Positions 1-11,531 of a stretch of DNA of 64,000 nt are shown in pieces. Numbering within the stretch: position 1 is the first letter of the stretch; every line of letters begins with the position of its first letter. The position numbers and the translations under genes were made by a program. Source of the DNA: Adenanthera pavonina (lineage: Eukaryota > Streptophyta > Magnoliopsida > Fabales > Fabaceae); assembly GCA_026686845.1 (NCBI GenBank), contig JAIVEN010000012.1, forward strand, positions 25,980,501-26,044,500. The letters run 5' to 3'. Under the pieces are notes generated by a model. That model was not told where the DNA came from, did no database searches, and saw only the letters and a program-made list of their open reading frames with translations.

Positions 1-1824
1 GCAGACAATCCCCTTAGAGAAACGAGCTGAAACATAGGAAAGCCCAAAACACTACCAGATTATATAGAAGGCGCAAATGAAAAAATCTCTAGTTATAAAC
101 TAAAAATGTTCAATCTTGAGGATATGAATTAAAAGTTCATAACGGATACATGCTTCTAATATTTGAGAATAGCAGGCAACAAAATAATTACTTCTTTGAT
201 GATGTTCACAAGAAGTAAATAACCATCATCTCACCAGAAATTACCGTCCAAAAATAATTAATTATGAACAGTATAGAGTGAAAAAAAATTTAAACAAAAA
301 ATATCGGCAATGAAACGCACCCTAACAAACAGCGCCAACTTGCAGAATTGCTTGACCAAAACAATCTAACCTATATGAGATGGCTAATTCATCAACAGCC
401 GGCTAAAATCAAACCCCAAGCTAAACGAATTGGAGAAGCAAATAAGGACAAACGGTATCTAAAAAGATGAGAGCGGTTGGGGAATAAAAATTCGAACGTC
501 GCGACAAAATTTGTGGTTTAACGAACCTGATGATTGGGGCTTCGATTCCATTAGAATTGTAGGCAAGCAGCATAAGATTGGGATGGACGAGCGCTATCTC
601 TCTCTCCCTCTCTCCCGCTTTCTCTCTCTAAGTTGTTGAAGACATCGAGGCTTAGTTTATCCTTCCAAGCCGCCCGCCAAGGTGGTGGTATATCTCATGG
701 ATCTCATCCATCACGTTTTTTTTTTCCTTGCGCGTACTTTCTCTTCTTGAAAAAAAAAATTATTTTGGTGTAATTATTTATTATCCTGTAGCGATTGGCA
801 CCCGACCCAAATGGCTTGCTCTCCTACGAATCACTCGTCATTTAATCAAACCACTATTGGTGGAAAATAAATTTTTAACTATTAAATAATTTTATTTTTC
901 TTAAAAATTTTAAATTCAATAAAATTGTTATTTATCGGATCAATATGTGCTAAAATCAAAATAATATGTGTTCTTAAAGATAAACATAATCATTAATATT
1001 TAGTATTTTATTATTTTTAATTTAATTAAAAATTGAATCACAATAAAGATGGTAATTAATAATAATCAAATAAAAGGGAATTAATAAACATCACATTCTA
1101 ATGCATTCTTTTTTTTTTACCCAAACATTCTAATAAACTCAAAACTTACCGCTTATAAACTTTGCTTCTTGTATCTAACTTAAGCCACTAGTCTAGTCAG
1201 TGAAGATGCAAATTCTTTATTTTAAGAAATTAATATTTATCATCCGAAATTAGTATATTGAATAATAGAAAATAAAGTGGCTAAAAAAAAGTAGAGAATA
1301 AGAGAAATTTAAAGGGGCGTGACAACTTTCTTTTTAATATATATTGTAGAGTATTTGGATAAAAAATACTACTCCCTCCTTTATATAGATATTTTACTCT
1401 AAACCTAAATATAAGACCCTTTACAATATATGAGATAGTATTTATTATATATTTTCAAAAAATGCTCATATTTAATGTATTTAAAAAGAAAGAGAAAAAA
1501 AATTAAATAAAAGTAGCCTTAGAAAAATGTTAGGATTTTTGAAAAAATTGAGGTAGTTAATTAATTTTAACTCTTATTCTTAATTCGTGTGATTCAGTTA
1601 AAAAAAGTTTATATTAAGGATTAGATGAAATAGACACATTTTTCTTTGGTTAGTATGTGCCTGTTTGGTTCTTCTTTTTTAAAAAGAAATCATGATTTTC
1701 TAAGAAAATGTGTTTGATCAAACACAAATTACCTTTTTAAAAAATGAAAAGTGGGTTAAACTGTGATTTTGGAAAATAAGAAGCAAATTTACTCTATATT
1801 ATATATCTAAAAATACTTTTAATC
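1..1824. other. Intergenic, possible 5' flank of a minus-strand gene
   Basis: No convincing coding region is visible. Around 590-635 there is a CT-rich tract (GA-rich on the minus strand), followed to the left by moderately GC-rich sequence. This looks like the 5' UTR of a minus-strand gene whose coding part would lie left of the window, but no start codon with a conserved protein can be shown. From about 730 the sequence is AT-rich. A short stretch at 1373-1440 begins with a CTCCCTCC-like motif resembling one end of a MITE, without a visible partner. Confidence 0.3.
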
Positions 1825-1829
1825 CTTAT

Positions 1830-2371
1830 TGTGCGGGCCTAAATGAGCATGCCGAGATTACAAGTCCGAGGTGGATGGATGCCCCTTTGTCTCACTTTCC
1901 GGGCTCATATACACCGAGTTATAATTCGGATGCCGAGCTTAAGCGCGACGAGCCGAGTAATACATCGGTTATTGAATGATAGGGTCGAATAATCAAAGGG
2001 TCAGATGATCGTCCGACTGAATAACATCTCGGACATATAGCCGACTACGGGTTTTTCCACGGAAACTGTATTGCCCCAAAAACACCAGATTAGGAGTAAC
2101 AGTTATGAGATCATAGTTGTTACGGAATCATAACCGCAGGACGAAAAATCAGGGATCATGCGAAAAGAGCGTGATACTACATAATGATCATTTATGAAAT
2201 ATCCCGATAAATGAGGGATTATAGGGATAAGGTGAAAAAAAACCTTAACGGTCAGGGAAGGTCAATAAAAAAGGAAAGAGGATAAGCAGAAGGGAGGATT
2301 GCACTACACAAAAATACAAAGGTTGAATAGTTTTCTCGGTCTGGAAACGGAACATTTTCTTTGACGGAACA
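1830..2371 (+). repeat. 5' LTR of Tat copy 1
   Basis: 542 bp, TG...CA termini, matching 10985-11526 with about two substitutions (near 2107-2108 and 2177-2180) and no length difference. It contains the element's promoter and processing signals by family analogy, but I could not place U3/R/U5 boundaries. Confidence 0.95.
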
Positions 2372-2374
2372 TTT

Positions 2375-2393
2375 TTGGCGCCCACCGTGGGGC
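2375..2393 (+). other. Primer-binding site region, Tat copy 1
   Basis: Three bases after the 5' LTR comes TGGCGCCCACCGTGGGG. Its position and its TGGCGCC start, complementary to a tRNA 3' end carrying CCA, are those of a retroelement primer-binding site. The same sequence occurs at the same place in copy 2. I did not assign the tRNA. Confidence 0.8.
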
Positions 2394-2425
2394 CGAGGAA
2401 AACTATCCCACCATCACCAAGAATT

Positions 2426-5400
2426 ATGGTGCGAACCAGGAGCAGTGCGAGTGCAGGAGGACGGCGTTCCGAAGACAGGCCTTCTTTGGAGGACCACCCT
2501 GTCATTCGGGCAATGCGTGAGGAGATGGAGATGCTAAGAAAGGAGAACGAGGAGATGCGTGAAAGGAATAGGCAGCTGGAGCAGGAACGCTATCATGAAG
2601 GTACTTCTCTTCTTCGAGGAGGGGAACGGGGGAATACCAACAGAGATACTCAACGATCACATCAGGAGGGAAGTCGACGTGAGGAAACACACCACTCAGA
2701 GACACACATTGACAATTTGCGAGGAGATAAGCAAGCTGCCCGGAGACATCCTTTCGTTGATGGCATTATGGAGACGCCATTGCCAAAAGGGTGGAAGGGC
2801 CTAAATCTTGAAAGATATGATGGTACTACCGATCCGGATGAGCATGTGGATGCATATGTTACACAGGTAAATTTGTTCACGAATGAGAATGCAGTTTTGT
2901 GTAGGGTCTTCCCTACGTCCTTAAAAGGAGCAGCTCTGAGTTGGTATACCCGACTCCCATCACGATCTATTGATTGCTTTGAAACTTTGGTTAATAAATT
3001 CAAAGCGCAATACGCGACCAGCCGACCCCACCAGCTCACATCGGCTGCGTTGGTAAACTTACGACAGGAGAAGGATGAGTCCTTAAGGAGTTTTATGGAG
3101 CGTTTTTCTTCAGTCTCGGTAAAGATCCGGGATCTAAACCCTGAAGTAGCAATGCATACGATGCTAATGGCTCTCAAGCCGGGACCGTTTGCTGATCACC
3201 TATGTCGAAAACCACCTTCCGACATGGATGAGCTTAGAAATTGTGCGGCCGGATATATACAAATGGAGGAGGTCTCAAAGTTTAGAAATAAGGTCAGAAC
3301 TGATCTGGATAGGCGAACGGACTCAAGCAGTCGTGGAAGTCTGAGGCCGACATTAGAGAAGGGGAAGTTTAAAAGAGAGGGTGTTAGTCGGGGACCGAAG
3401 TATGATTTCTACACCCCACTAAACACCAGCCGTGCTCAAATTTTGGATGAAGCTTGTAATACCGAATTGATACGGCTCCCAGCTCCAGGACATACCCCGG
3501 AGACGGCAGATCAGTCAAAACATGGCAGGTACCATCGTAATTATGGTCATACCACGGAAGAGTGTTGGACATTGCGGAACAAGATTGAGGAGCTGATCCA
3601 GGCCGGGCATCTCGGCAACTTCGTACAAAGGGGTAACGGAAGTCGACCCTCCTATGGGCGAGGCCGAGGGGGAGGTCAAGTCCGGGCTCAAGTGGAACCT
3701 CGGCAATCGAATAAAGAAGGAGTGCAGCCAGACGACACTCGAAACAGGGAAAGAAACAGAATCAGAGGGGTTATTAATACTATAGCAGGAGGGTTTGCCG
3801 GAGGAGGAGCAACCAGCTCGGCCAGGAGAAGACACTTGAGGAACATTCGGGCGGTAAATGCGACAATGCACCGAGTGCCTCGGAGTTCTCCACCCATCAC
3901 CTTTTCGGATGAGGATTTCGAGGGAGTTGATCCTAATCAGGATGACCCCATGGTAATTTCAGTGGAGGTGGCCAATTATATCGTCAGGAAAACACTGATA
4001 GACCAGGGGAGCTCCGCGGATATATTGTATTATTCTACCTTCCAGAAGCTCGGGATACCTGAGGAAACGATCAAGCTTTATCACGATCCGTTGGTCGGTT
4101 TTGCCGGAGAACAGGTTCACACCCGAGGATACGTGGAGCTGTTGACCACCTTCCGTGGAGATCTCGGATCAAAAACCATTATGGTCAGGTACCTTATAAT
4201 TGATGCAGTAACTTCTTACAATATTTTGATAGGTAGACCTGCGTTAAACGAGCTCGGCGCTGTGGTTTCCACTCTGCATCTCACAATGAAGTTTCCCTCG
4301 GCGACCGGAAACATAATTGCAATAAAAGCTGACCAAAAGGTGGCAAGACAATGCTATTTGGATAGCCTAAAAGTTACCAGAGGAAGGGTGGTTGGCAGCA
4401 GTGGACATACGAAAAAGGATACAACATCAGTGGGCTTGGTGGAGCTTGATCCTCGACTTGATGTACAGGACCAAAGGCCGAAACCTATTGAAGAATTACA
4501 GAAATTTCAGCTCGCCGGTGAAGACCGGTGCACTAGCCTTGGAAGTAAACTTGGAGGTGAGGTCAAGGAGCAGATAACAAAGATGCTGAAGGACAATGCT
4601 GATTTGTTCGCATGGACTTCTTCAGACATGCCGGGAATTGATCCCAATTTTCTATGCCACAAACTGGCGGTGTACCCTGAAGCTAAGCCGATAGCGCAAA
4701 GGAAAAGGCGGGTAGGCGAGGAAAGGCGGAGGGCAATGAAGGAAGAAACTGTAAAGTTGATTGATGCTGGGTTCATCCGAGAAGTTGAATATACAACATG
4801 GTTGGCTAATGTGGTGCTCGTTAAGAAGGCTAATGGAAGGTGGAGAATGTGCACGGATTATACCGACCTAAACAAGTCATGTCCGAAAGATACGTACCCC
4901 CTCCCGAGCATAGATCGGCTTGTAGATGGAGCATCAGGATGTGGCCTACTCAGTTTTCTGGATGCCTACTCCGGGTACAATCAGATAAGGATGTACCCCC
5001 CTGATGAGGAGAAAACCGCGTTCATGACTGAGGACGCTAATTATTGTTATCAGGTGATGCCGTTCAGACTGAAGAATGCTGGGGCTACTTACCAACGGTT
5101 GATGGATAAAATATTTCAGGATCAGATAGGAAGAAACCTGGAAGTATATGTTGACGACATGGTAGTGAAGTCCGAAGATCCCTCCAAGCATGCCGCCGAC
5201 CTTGGAGAGGTGTTCGGAAGAATACGGAAGTACAACATGAGGTTAAATCCTGAGAAATGAGTATTCGGAGTTAACGGGGGGAAATTCTTAGGATTCATGT
5301 TAACACATCGGGGTATTGAAGCCAATCCCGACAAATGCCGAGCTATTATTGACATGAGAAGCCCCCAAAACATAAAAGAAGTGCAGAAACTGACGGGGCG

Positions 5401-7684
5401 ACTAGCATCACTATCACGCTTTATACCGAGGTTAGCGGAGAAAGCTAGGCCGTTCTTCAAATTGCTTAAAAAGGCCGCGCGGTACGAGTGGAATGAGGAA
5501 TGCGAGCAAGCGTTTCAGAATTTCAAAGGCTTCTTCTCGGCACCTCCGATACTTAATCGGCCGACCCCCAACAAAGAATTACTATTGTATATGTCGGTGA
5601 CCGAACATGCAATTAGCTCGGTGATGGTACAAGAAATGGGCAGGCAGCAGATACCGGTATACTTCATCAGCCGAATACTGCACGACGCTGAAATGAGGTA
5701 TCAGACTATTGAAAAGTTAGCCCTGACTCTGGTCACATCGGCGAGAAGGTTACGACCTTATTTTCAAAGTCATGAGGTTATTGTGAAAACCGACCACCCT
5801 GTAAAGCAAGTCTTGAGGAAACCCGAATTAGCCGGACGAATGATCTCGTGGTCAGTCGAGTTGTCTGAGTTCGGTATAAGATACGAGCCTAGAGGGCCAA
5901 TTAAGGCGCAATGTTTGTCTGATTTTGTCGCCGAACTTACTCCATCCGTCGATTCCAAAGACGGGGTCCGATGGACACTTTATGTAGATGGCTCCTCTAA
6001 CACTAAAGGGAGCGGTGCGGGAATCATTCTGGAAGGTCCTTGTGGACTAATTTTGGAACAGTCTCTTAAAATCGACTTCTCAGTCACCAACAACCAGGCC
6101 GAATACGAAGCTCTTATTGCCGGGTTAAAACTAGCTAAAGAAGTGGGAGCGAGGCAAGTTAGGTGTCGAAGTGACTCACAGTTGGTTTCTGAACAAGTCT
6201 CGGGGGCTTATCAGGCTAAAGATCCACAGCTGGCAAGGTATTTGTACCAGGTAAAAAGATTGGCTGAATGCTTTCAAGAATTTGCGATTGAGCACATTCC
6301 AAGAGAAGAGAATTCTCGAGCTGACCTACTATCCAGATTGGCTAATGTCAAGAAGCTCGGGCAACATGAGTCGATCATCAGGGAAACAATACATCAGCCC
6401 AGTGTCGATCTTGATGAGGTTATGGTCGGAGACAGCCCGGATAGGGATTGGATGACCCCTATTTGGAATTATCTGACCGAAGGGACCTTACCCAGCAACC
6501 AGAATGAAGCAAGAAGGTTGAAGATGAAGTCTTCCCATTACATAATAATGGGAGGAGATCTATACAAGCGAGGATTCTCAACTCCCCTTTTAAAATGCCT
6601 CACTGCTGAACAGGCGAAGTATGTTATGAGCGAAATTCATGAAGGAGTGTGTGGCATGCATACTGGTGGAAGATCTATGGCAGCAAGAGTAATCCGGGCT
6701 GGTTATTATTGGCCCACTATGCGAGCTGATTGTACCGAGTATAGTAAGAAGTGTAATGAGTGCCAAAGGTTTGGTAGTCTGCACCATGCACCGCCAGAAG
6801 AATTGCACACAATGACGTCTCCATGGCCATTCATGGTCTGGGGAATGGATATTCTCGGACCTTTTCCAATGGGCAAAGGGCAAGTTAAGTTCTTACTAGT
6901 GGGTATAGACTACTTCACTAAATGGATTGAGGCGGAATCGTTAGCTAAGATCATGGCACAACAAGTACAGAAATTTGTATGGAGGAATATTATCTGTCGA
7001 TATGGGATTCCTCACTCGGTGGTTACGGATAATGGAAGGCAGTTTGTTGATAGAAACCTGAAGCAATTCTATGAACAGCTTGGTATTAAGCATCGAGTGT
7101 CTTCAGTTGAGCATCCCCAAACCAACGGGCAGGCAGAAGCGGCAAACAAGGTTATCCTCGGAGAACTCAAGAAGAGATTGGGAAGAGCGAAGGGGGCCTG
7201 GGCTGAGGAATTGCCGAGCATCCTCTGGGCCTATCGTTGCACTCCTCAGTCAAGCACCAAAGAAACTCCTTTTAGGTTGACTTTTGGAGCAGACGCAATG
7301 ATACCAGTGGAAGTAGGAGAGCCATCCTTTAGACGAATACTTCCCGACCAACATATGAATCAGGAAAGCATGGAAGTTGAACTAGATCTATCCGAAGAGG
7401 TCAGGGAAAACGCACGTATACAGGAGGAAGCTTGCAAGCAAAGAGCAGCACGGCGTTATAATTCTCGGCTTAAGCCAAGGAGTTTTGTTACTGGAGATCT
7501 CGTCTGGAGAAAGCAGAGTGAAGCAAGGAAGAACATCGGTGAGGGAAAGCTAGCTGCAAATTGGGAAGGGCCTTACCGAGTTACTGAAGCGTTGGGCAAT
7601 GGAGCATATAGGTTAGAGAAGCTGTCAGGAGAAGCAATCCCTAGGACATGGAATGCTTCTCACCTCAAAAATTATTTCAGTTAG
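2426..7684 (+). pseudogene. gag-pol polyprotein, Tat copy 1 (one nonsense codon)
   Basis: A single frame of 1753 codons from ATG 2426 to TAA 7682. It encodes Gag (retrotransposon gag domain about residues 107-280), a short zinc-knuckle-like motif near 366-379, aspartic protease (DQGSSAD at 526), reverse transcriptase (YVDD at 908-911), a degenerate RNase H lacking the first catalytic Asp, a second RNase H with the D-E-D-D set (LYVDG, AEYEAL, RSDS, SRADLLSRL), and integrase (HHCC region then D1475, D1535, E1571 with 35 residues between the last two). Codon 945 is TGA (5258-5260) where copy 2 has a Cys codon, cutting the product just after the RT active site. The first Cys of the zinc knuckle is Gly here (Cys in copy 2). 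The start at 2426 is the first ATG after the primer site; upstream codons overlap that site. Confidence 0.93.
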
Positions 7685-7840
7685 TTGATGTATACAAGGA
7701 AGGTGATGTACTCTTTTTCCTAACTCGGTCTTTTGTCCCAGAGAATATGCAAAAGAGGGTTTTGGCCGAGAAGGTTTTAACGAGGCACGCCTATCTGTTT
7801 TAATAAAGGGAAATTCTTTTTCATGGTTATGTTTATTAGC

Positions 7841-8395
7841 CTCGGTCAAGTGTGAATCGAGGAAATGAAAATTCGGTCAAGTATGAACCGAGGTCTACAA
7901 CTAATACTCGGTCAAGTATGAACCGAGGTCTACAACCAATACTTGGTCAAGTGTGAATCGAGGAAATGAAAATTCGGTCAAGTATGAACCGAGGTCTACA
8001 ACTAATACTCGGTCAAGTATGAACCGAGCGCTACAACCAATACTCGATCAAGTGTGAATCGAGGAAATGAATTCGGTCAAGTATGAGCCGAGGTCTACAA
8101 CCAATACTCGGTCAAGTGTGAATCGAGGAAATAAAAATTCGGTCAAGTATGAACCGAGCATTCGAATTAAATTTGGTCAAGTCTGAACCAAAATTTTGTT
8201 TAAAATCGGTCAAATATGAACCGAGCATTCTAATAAAATTTGGTCAAGTTTGAACTAAATTTTTGTTAAAGACTCGGTCAAGTGTGAACCGGCGAATTGA
8301 AACTTGGTCAAGTATGAACCAAGGTTTCTATCGTAAACTCGGCCGAAAATGAACTAAGGATAAATTAAATCTTAGTCGAGAACGAACTACAGGAT
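7841..8395 (+). repeat. Tandem repeat array after pol, Tat copy 1
   Basis: Many imperfect copies of a roughly 20-bp motif of the form TCGGTCAAGTATGAACCGAGG, alternating with short AT-rich linkers, run from the end of pol to the 3' end of the antisense gene. Units are irregular and become diverged toward 8390. The motif has TCGGT at one side and ACCGA at the other, so each unit is a small dyad. Arrays between pol and the 3' LTR are known in Tat-group elements. Confidence 0.9.
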
Positions 8396-8543
8396 TATGT
8401 TAAACTTTTTGAAAGCGGTCAGATCGTCAGGAACCGGCAAAAGATTGTTATCATTGCTTAGAAATAAGTTTGAACAATACATCAAAGTAAAGAAAAGAAA
8501 TAGACAGTCAACGAGATGGGCAGTCCGAAGCTGTAGGAATATC

Positions 8544-10498
8544 CTACAATTCTTCCTCGTCCACAAGCATACCATCTTTGACGTCTTTATTTACATCAAA
8601 TGCCGAGAGCTCAATTTTCGGCAGTAAAAGATGCACCTGACGAAGTGCTTTATGGAAGCCCTCTACGTGCTCCTTCATTATTTGTTGCACGGCTTCCTGA
8701 ACGTCAGCCTCAAGCTCGGCCTGTTTTTTCTTAGCTTGTTCCAAGTCTTTCTGCAAATTAGCAGCAAGGGCCGAGGATTCGGCTTCAACGCTCTTTGCCC
8801 AAGCAACCTCAGTCGTCAGGGCATCCCGCTCTTTTTCAACCACTTGCAGTTTTACCTCGGCAGCAGCGAGGGACCCTTTTAGTTCTTCTACTCGCCGTAG
8901 AAGAGCTGCTTGAGACTTTGCAACCTCGGCGAGTTCTGAAGAAGCCTTGTCTTTTGCATTGGTTGTTTCCAGAAGCTCGGCTTTAGCAGCTTTCAGGCGA
9001 CGGTCACTCTCCTCAAACTCTTCACCACAGAGTGAGGCCATAGTCGCAGCACGCAGGCACATAGCTGACACAAAATCCAAAACAGCCTTGGGACCCAATC
9101 GTTGCAAAGCTTCTTTTTCCCCAACTTCCTGGATGCCGCTCCCAAAAAACCTGGCAATGTTCGGATCAATGCTCGAAGGTGAGCGTCTAATGGGAGACGG
9201 AAGGAGAGGTGAGCGAATTGAAGAATCCGGCTCCTCGTCGGTGGTCGGAAGCCGAGCGCGTTTGCTTGGGGGGCTTTGTGGAGAGGAGGTGATTTCCACA
9301 ACTTCCGGTGTTGTCATTATCTCGGCACGCCCTCTCTCCTCTTTATCAGGGCGAGTCTGTAAGTTCTCGGTAGAAGGTCCTGCTGATGGGGCCATGTTCT
9401 TTATTGATCGCCAGTTGAACTTCCCCATCACCACTGCAGAGTAGAAAGTATGTATTAAAAACTCAGACAAGTATGGCAGCATAAGAAAAAAGAAACTTAG
9501 CACTCACGTGAAAGATCTTTGTTAGGAGTTGAAGAATAAGGGAGCCTAAGTAAGATTTTGCAGTTCAAGGGGCGAGGTAATTTATTTAACTTGTCGACAT
9601 CCTCTTTCTCGGATGCCGACATATCCTCATAGCACCAAGACTGGAATTTGATCGGAGTCCGAGTCCAGTATAGAGGAAACCTGGGTCGTCCCTCCTCATT
9701 GAAAAACATCTCCGAGTAACCTTCGGCCGGGCGCACCTTAAAGAAACTTCCTTTGAAGTCTTTGTAGGATGAGGTATATGGACCGATTATTCCCTTTTTA
9801 TTCATACCACTGAGAGAAATCCAGCCGATCTTATTTCCAAATCGGATCTGGTAGAAGTAGAGAAATTTTGGAGCAGTCGGTGTCATGTTCAGTTTTCTGC
9901 ACAGGACTTCGAAAGCCTTTAAAAACGCCCAGCTGTTGGGATGAAGCTGAGTAGGAGCGACGTTCAACGCCCTTAAAACAGCGCACTCAAACTCCGAGAA
10001 AGGAAGGCCAACTCCCAGTGACTCAAATAATGTTTTATACATATAAGTAAAATGTGTTTGCCCTCGTTGTGCCGACATAAAAACGTGCTCATCTTCTGTA
10101 CACGGCTCGGCAACCACGGCCTCCTCAGTTTGTCTGCTAGACAGAGAGATGGATTTCCTCATTTCCATGATCGATTCAGCAGTCCGAAATTTAGAGTGAT
10201 AAGATCCAACTTCTCCCTTAACCCAATAATATTCCGGAAGTTGAATGTCGGGAACTGGATCTTTTCGCACCCTAGAAGTGATTTTTCGCGGGTTTGGTAC
10301 GGTTACCTGCGCAGCACTAGCCGAAGATGAAGCTTCCTTTTCAGTCGGGAGGTCGGCCAGACGAAAATTCATCTCCCCGCTTGGAAAGGAGGAGTTTGAT
10401 GGTGAAGGATCCTCTCCGATGCCCATAACTTCCCTCTCAACCAAGATTCGATGAGGGGACGACCCAGCTGATGTCTCAGATCCTCGGCTTGAACTCAT
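8544..10498 (-). CDS. Antisense spliced gene of Tat copy 1 (gypsy-type transposon protein)
   Basis: Two exons on the minus strand: 10498-9508 (330 codons plus one base) and 9433-8544, joined over a 74-nt intron (9507-9434) with donor GTGAGT and acceptor ending CTGCAG. Splicing keeps the frame and predicts 626 residues. The N-terminal part has a low-complexity Ser-rich lead and, around residues 150-310, a region like the Pfam 'putative gypsy type transposon' family (features: LPFSEFECAVLR, LHPNSWAFLKAFE). The C-terminal part, about 470-590, is a long Ala/Glu/Lys-rich coiled coil. It lies antisense to gag-pol between the repeat array and the 3' LTR, and copy 2 has the same exons and intron. Function is unknown. 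A TATATA on the minus strand at 10691-10686 is a candidate promoter. Confidence 0.85.
9434..9507 (-). other. Intron in antisense gene, Tat copy 1
   Basis: 74 nt, donor GTGAGTGC, pyrimidine-rich tract TTTCTACTCTGCAG acceptor. Removing it joins codon phase 1 to phase 1 and fuses two long frames that otherwise end or start with no match to each other. Its boundaries are conserved in copy 2. Confidence 0.82.
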
Positions 10499-10685
10499 AA
10501 TGATTGAGAAAAATATGGAATAGAGCGTAGTAATTGAGAAAAAGGGGGAGTATAGAAGATGGCGTACCTGGAAAAATGACGAAAAGGTCGAAAAAAAAGG
10601 AGGTTAGAGATGACGGAAAGATTCAGAAAGGGATGAAAAGCAAATGAAGTTTAAAGTGAAAGGATGAACATTCGAGTCCTACACG

Positions 10686-10691
10686 TATATA
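10686..10691 (-). promoter_or_regulatory. Candidate TATA box for antisense gene, copy 1
   Basis: Minus-strand CTATATACG lies about 190 bp upstream of the antisense ATG at 10498. The same motif sits at the equivalent place in copy 2 (near 58450). This is a candidate by motif and position only. Confidence 0.4.
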
Positions 10692-10966
10692 GTGAAAACC
10701 CCTTCTCGAAAACAAGCAGATTAATCATGAATTTAGGGAGCCAATCGTCACCATTGGGGAACGTGCTTCGACTGATGAAAAGACGCAGCATTAAATAACG
10801 CTGCACGTAGCCGTACGTGTAAGCACGTTACCGTTTCGGAAACCGAAACGACAAAGAGCCTCTGGAAAGGTTTTGGAAGCCCTAGGGGATTGGAACGATT
10901 CAAATTCCAAAAAAATTAGTCTTTAGTCAGTCACGTGATTCGGAGCCCTCTTGTCCAAATTGGACT

Positions 10967-10984
10967 CGAGGCTCGGGGGGCTAG
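10967..10984 (+). other. Polypurine-tract region, Tat copy 1
   Basis: GAGGCTCGGGGGGCTAG immediately precedes the 3' LTR and is almost identical before the 3' LTR of copy 2. Position and the G run fit the plus-strand priming site, though it is not a pure purine tract. Confidence 0.6.
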
Positions 10985-11526
10985 TGTGCGGGCCTAAATG
11001 AGCATGCCGAGATTACAAGTCCGAGGTGGATGGATGCCCCTTTGTCTCACTTTCCGGGCTCATATACACCGAGTTATAATTCGGATGCCGAGCTTAAGCG
11101 CGACGAGCCGAGTAATACATCGGTTATTGAATGATAGGGTCGAATAATCAAAGGGTCAGATGATCGTCCGACTGAATAACATCTCGGACATATAGCCGAC
11201 TACGGGTTTTTCCACGGAAACTGTATTGCCCCAAAAACACCAGATTAGGAGTAACAGTTATGGGATCATAGTTGTTACGGAATCATAACCGCAGGACGAA
11301 AAATCAGGGATCATGCGAAAAGAGCGTGATACTCCATAATGATCATTTATGAAATATCCCGATAAATGAGGGATTATAGGGATAAGGTGAAAAAAAACCT
11401 TAACGGTCAGGGAAGGTCAATAAAAAAGGAAAGAGGATAAGCAGAAGGGAGGATTGCACTACACAAAAATACAAAGGTTGAATAGTTTTCTCGGTCTGGA
11501 AACGGAACATTTTCTTTGACGGAACA
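10985..11526 (+). repeat. 3' LTR of Tat copy 1
   Basis: 542 bp, same length as the 5' LTR with about two substitutions. It is followed directly by CTTAT, the second copy of the target duplication. Confidence 0.95.
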
Positions 11527-11531
11527 CTTAT

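Larger units (their letters stand above)
1830..11526 (+). mobile_element. Ty3/Gypsy LTR retrotransposon, Tat lineage, copy 1
   Basis: A complete 9.7-kb element flanked by the 5-bp target duplication CTTAT (1825-1829 and 11527-11531). Two 542-bp LTRs begin TGTGCGGG and end GGAACA. Order: 5' LTR, primer-binding region, gag-pol on the plus strand, tandem repeat array, antisense spliced gene, G-rich tract, 3' LTR. The pol order protease, RT, degenerate RNase H, second archaeal-type RNase H, integrase, together with the antisense gene near the 3' LTR, fits the Tat/Retand/Ogre group of plant Ty3/Gypsy. By eye the two LTRs differ at about two positions, so insertion was recent. Gag-pol has one nonsense codon at 5258, so the copy is probably not autonomous. 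Confidence 0.96.

Noticed and set aside
1373..1440. Possible MITE end with CTCCCTCC-like motif.
   Set aside because: No matching inverted end or target duplication was found nearby.
2375..2425. Gag-pol starting at the TTG just after the 5' LTR.
   Set aside because: These codons overlap the primer-binding site and there is no ATG; the first ATG in frame at 2426 (50331 in copy 2) is the better start.
10832..10850. Perfect 8-bp inverted repeat CGTTTCGG/CCGAAACG between the antisense gene and 3' LTR of copy 1.
   Set aside because: Two changes in copy 2 break it, so it is not evidently conserved.
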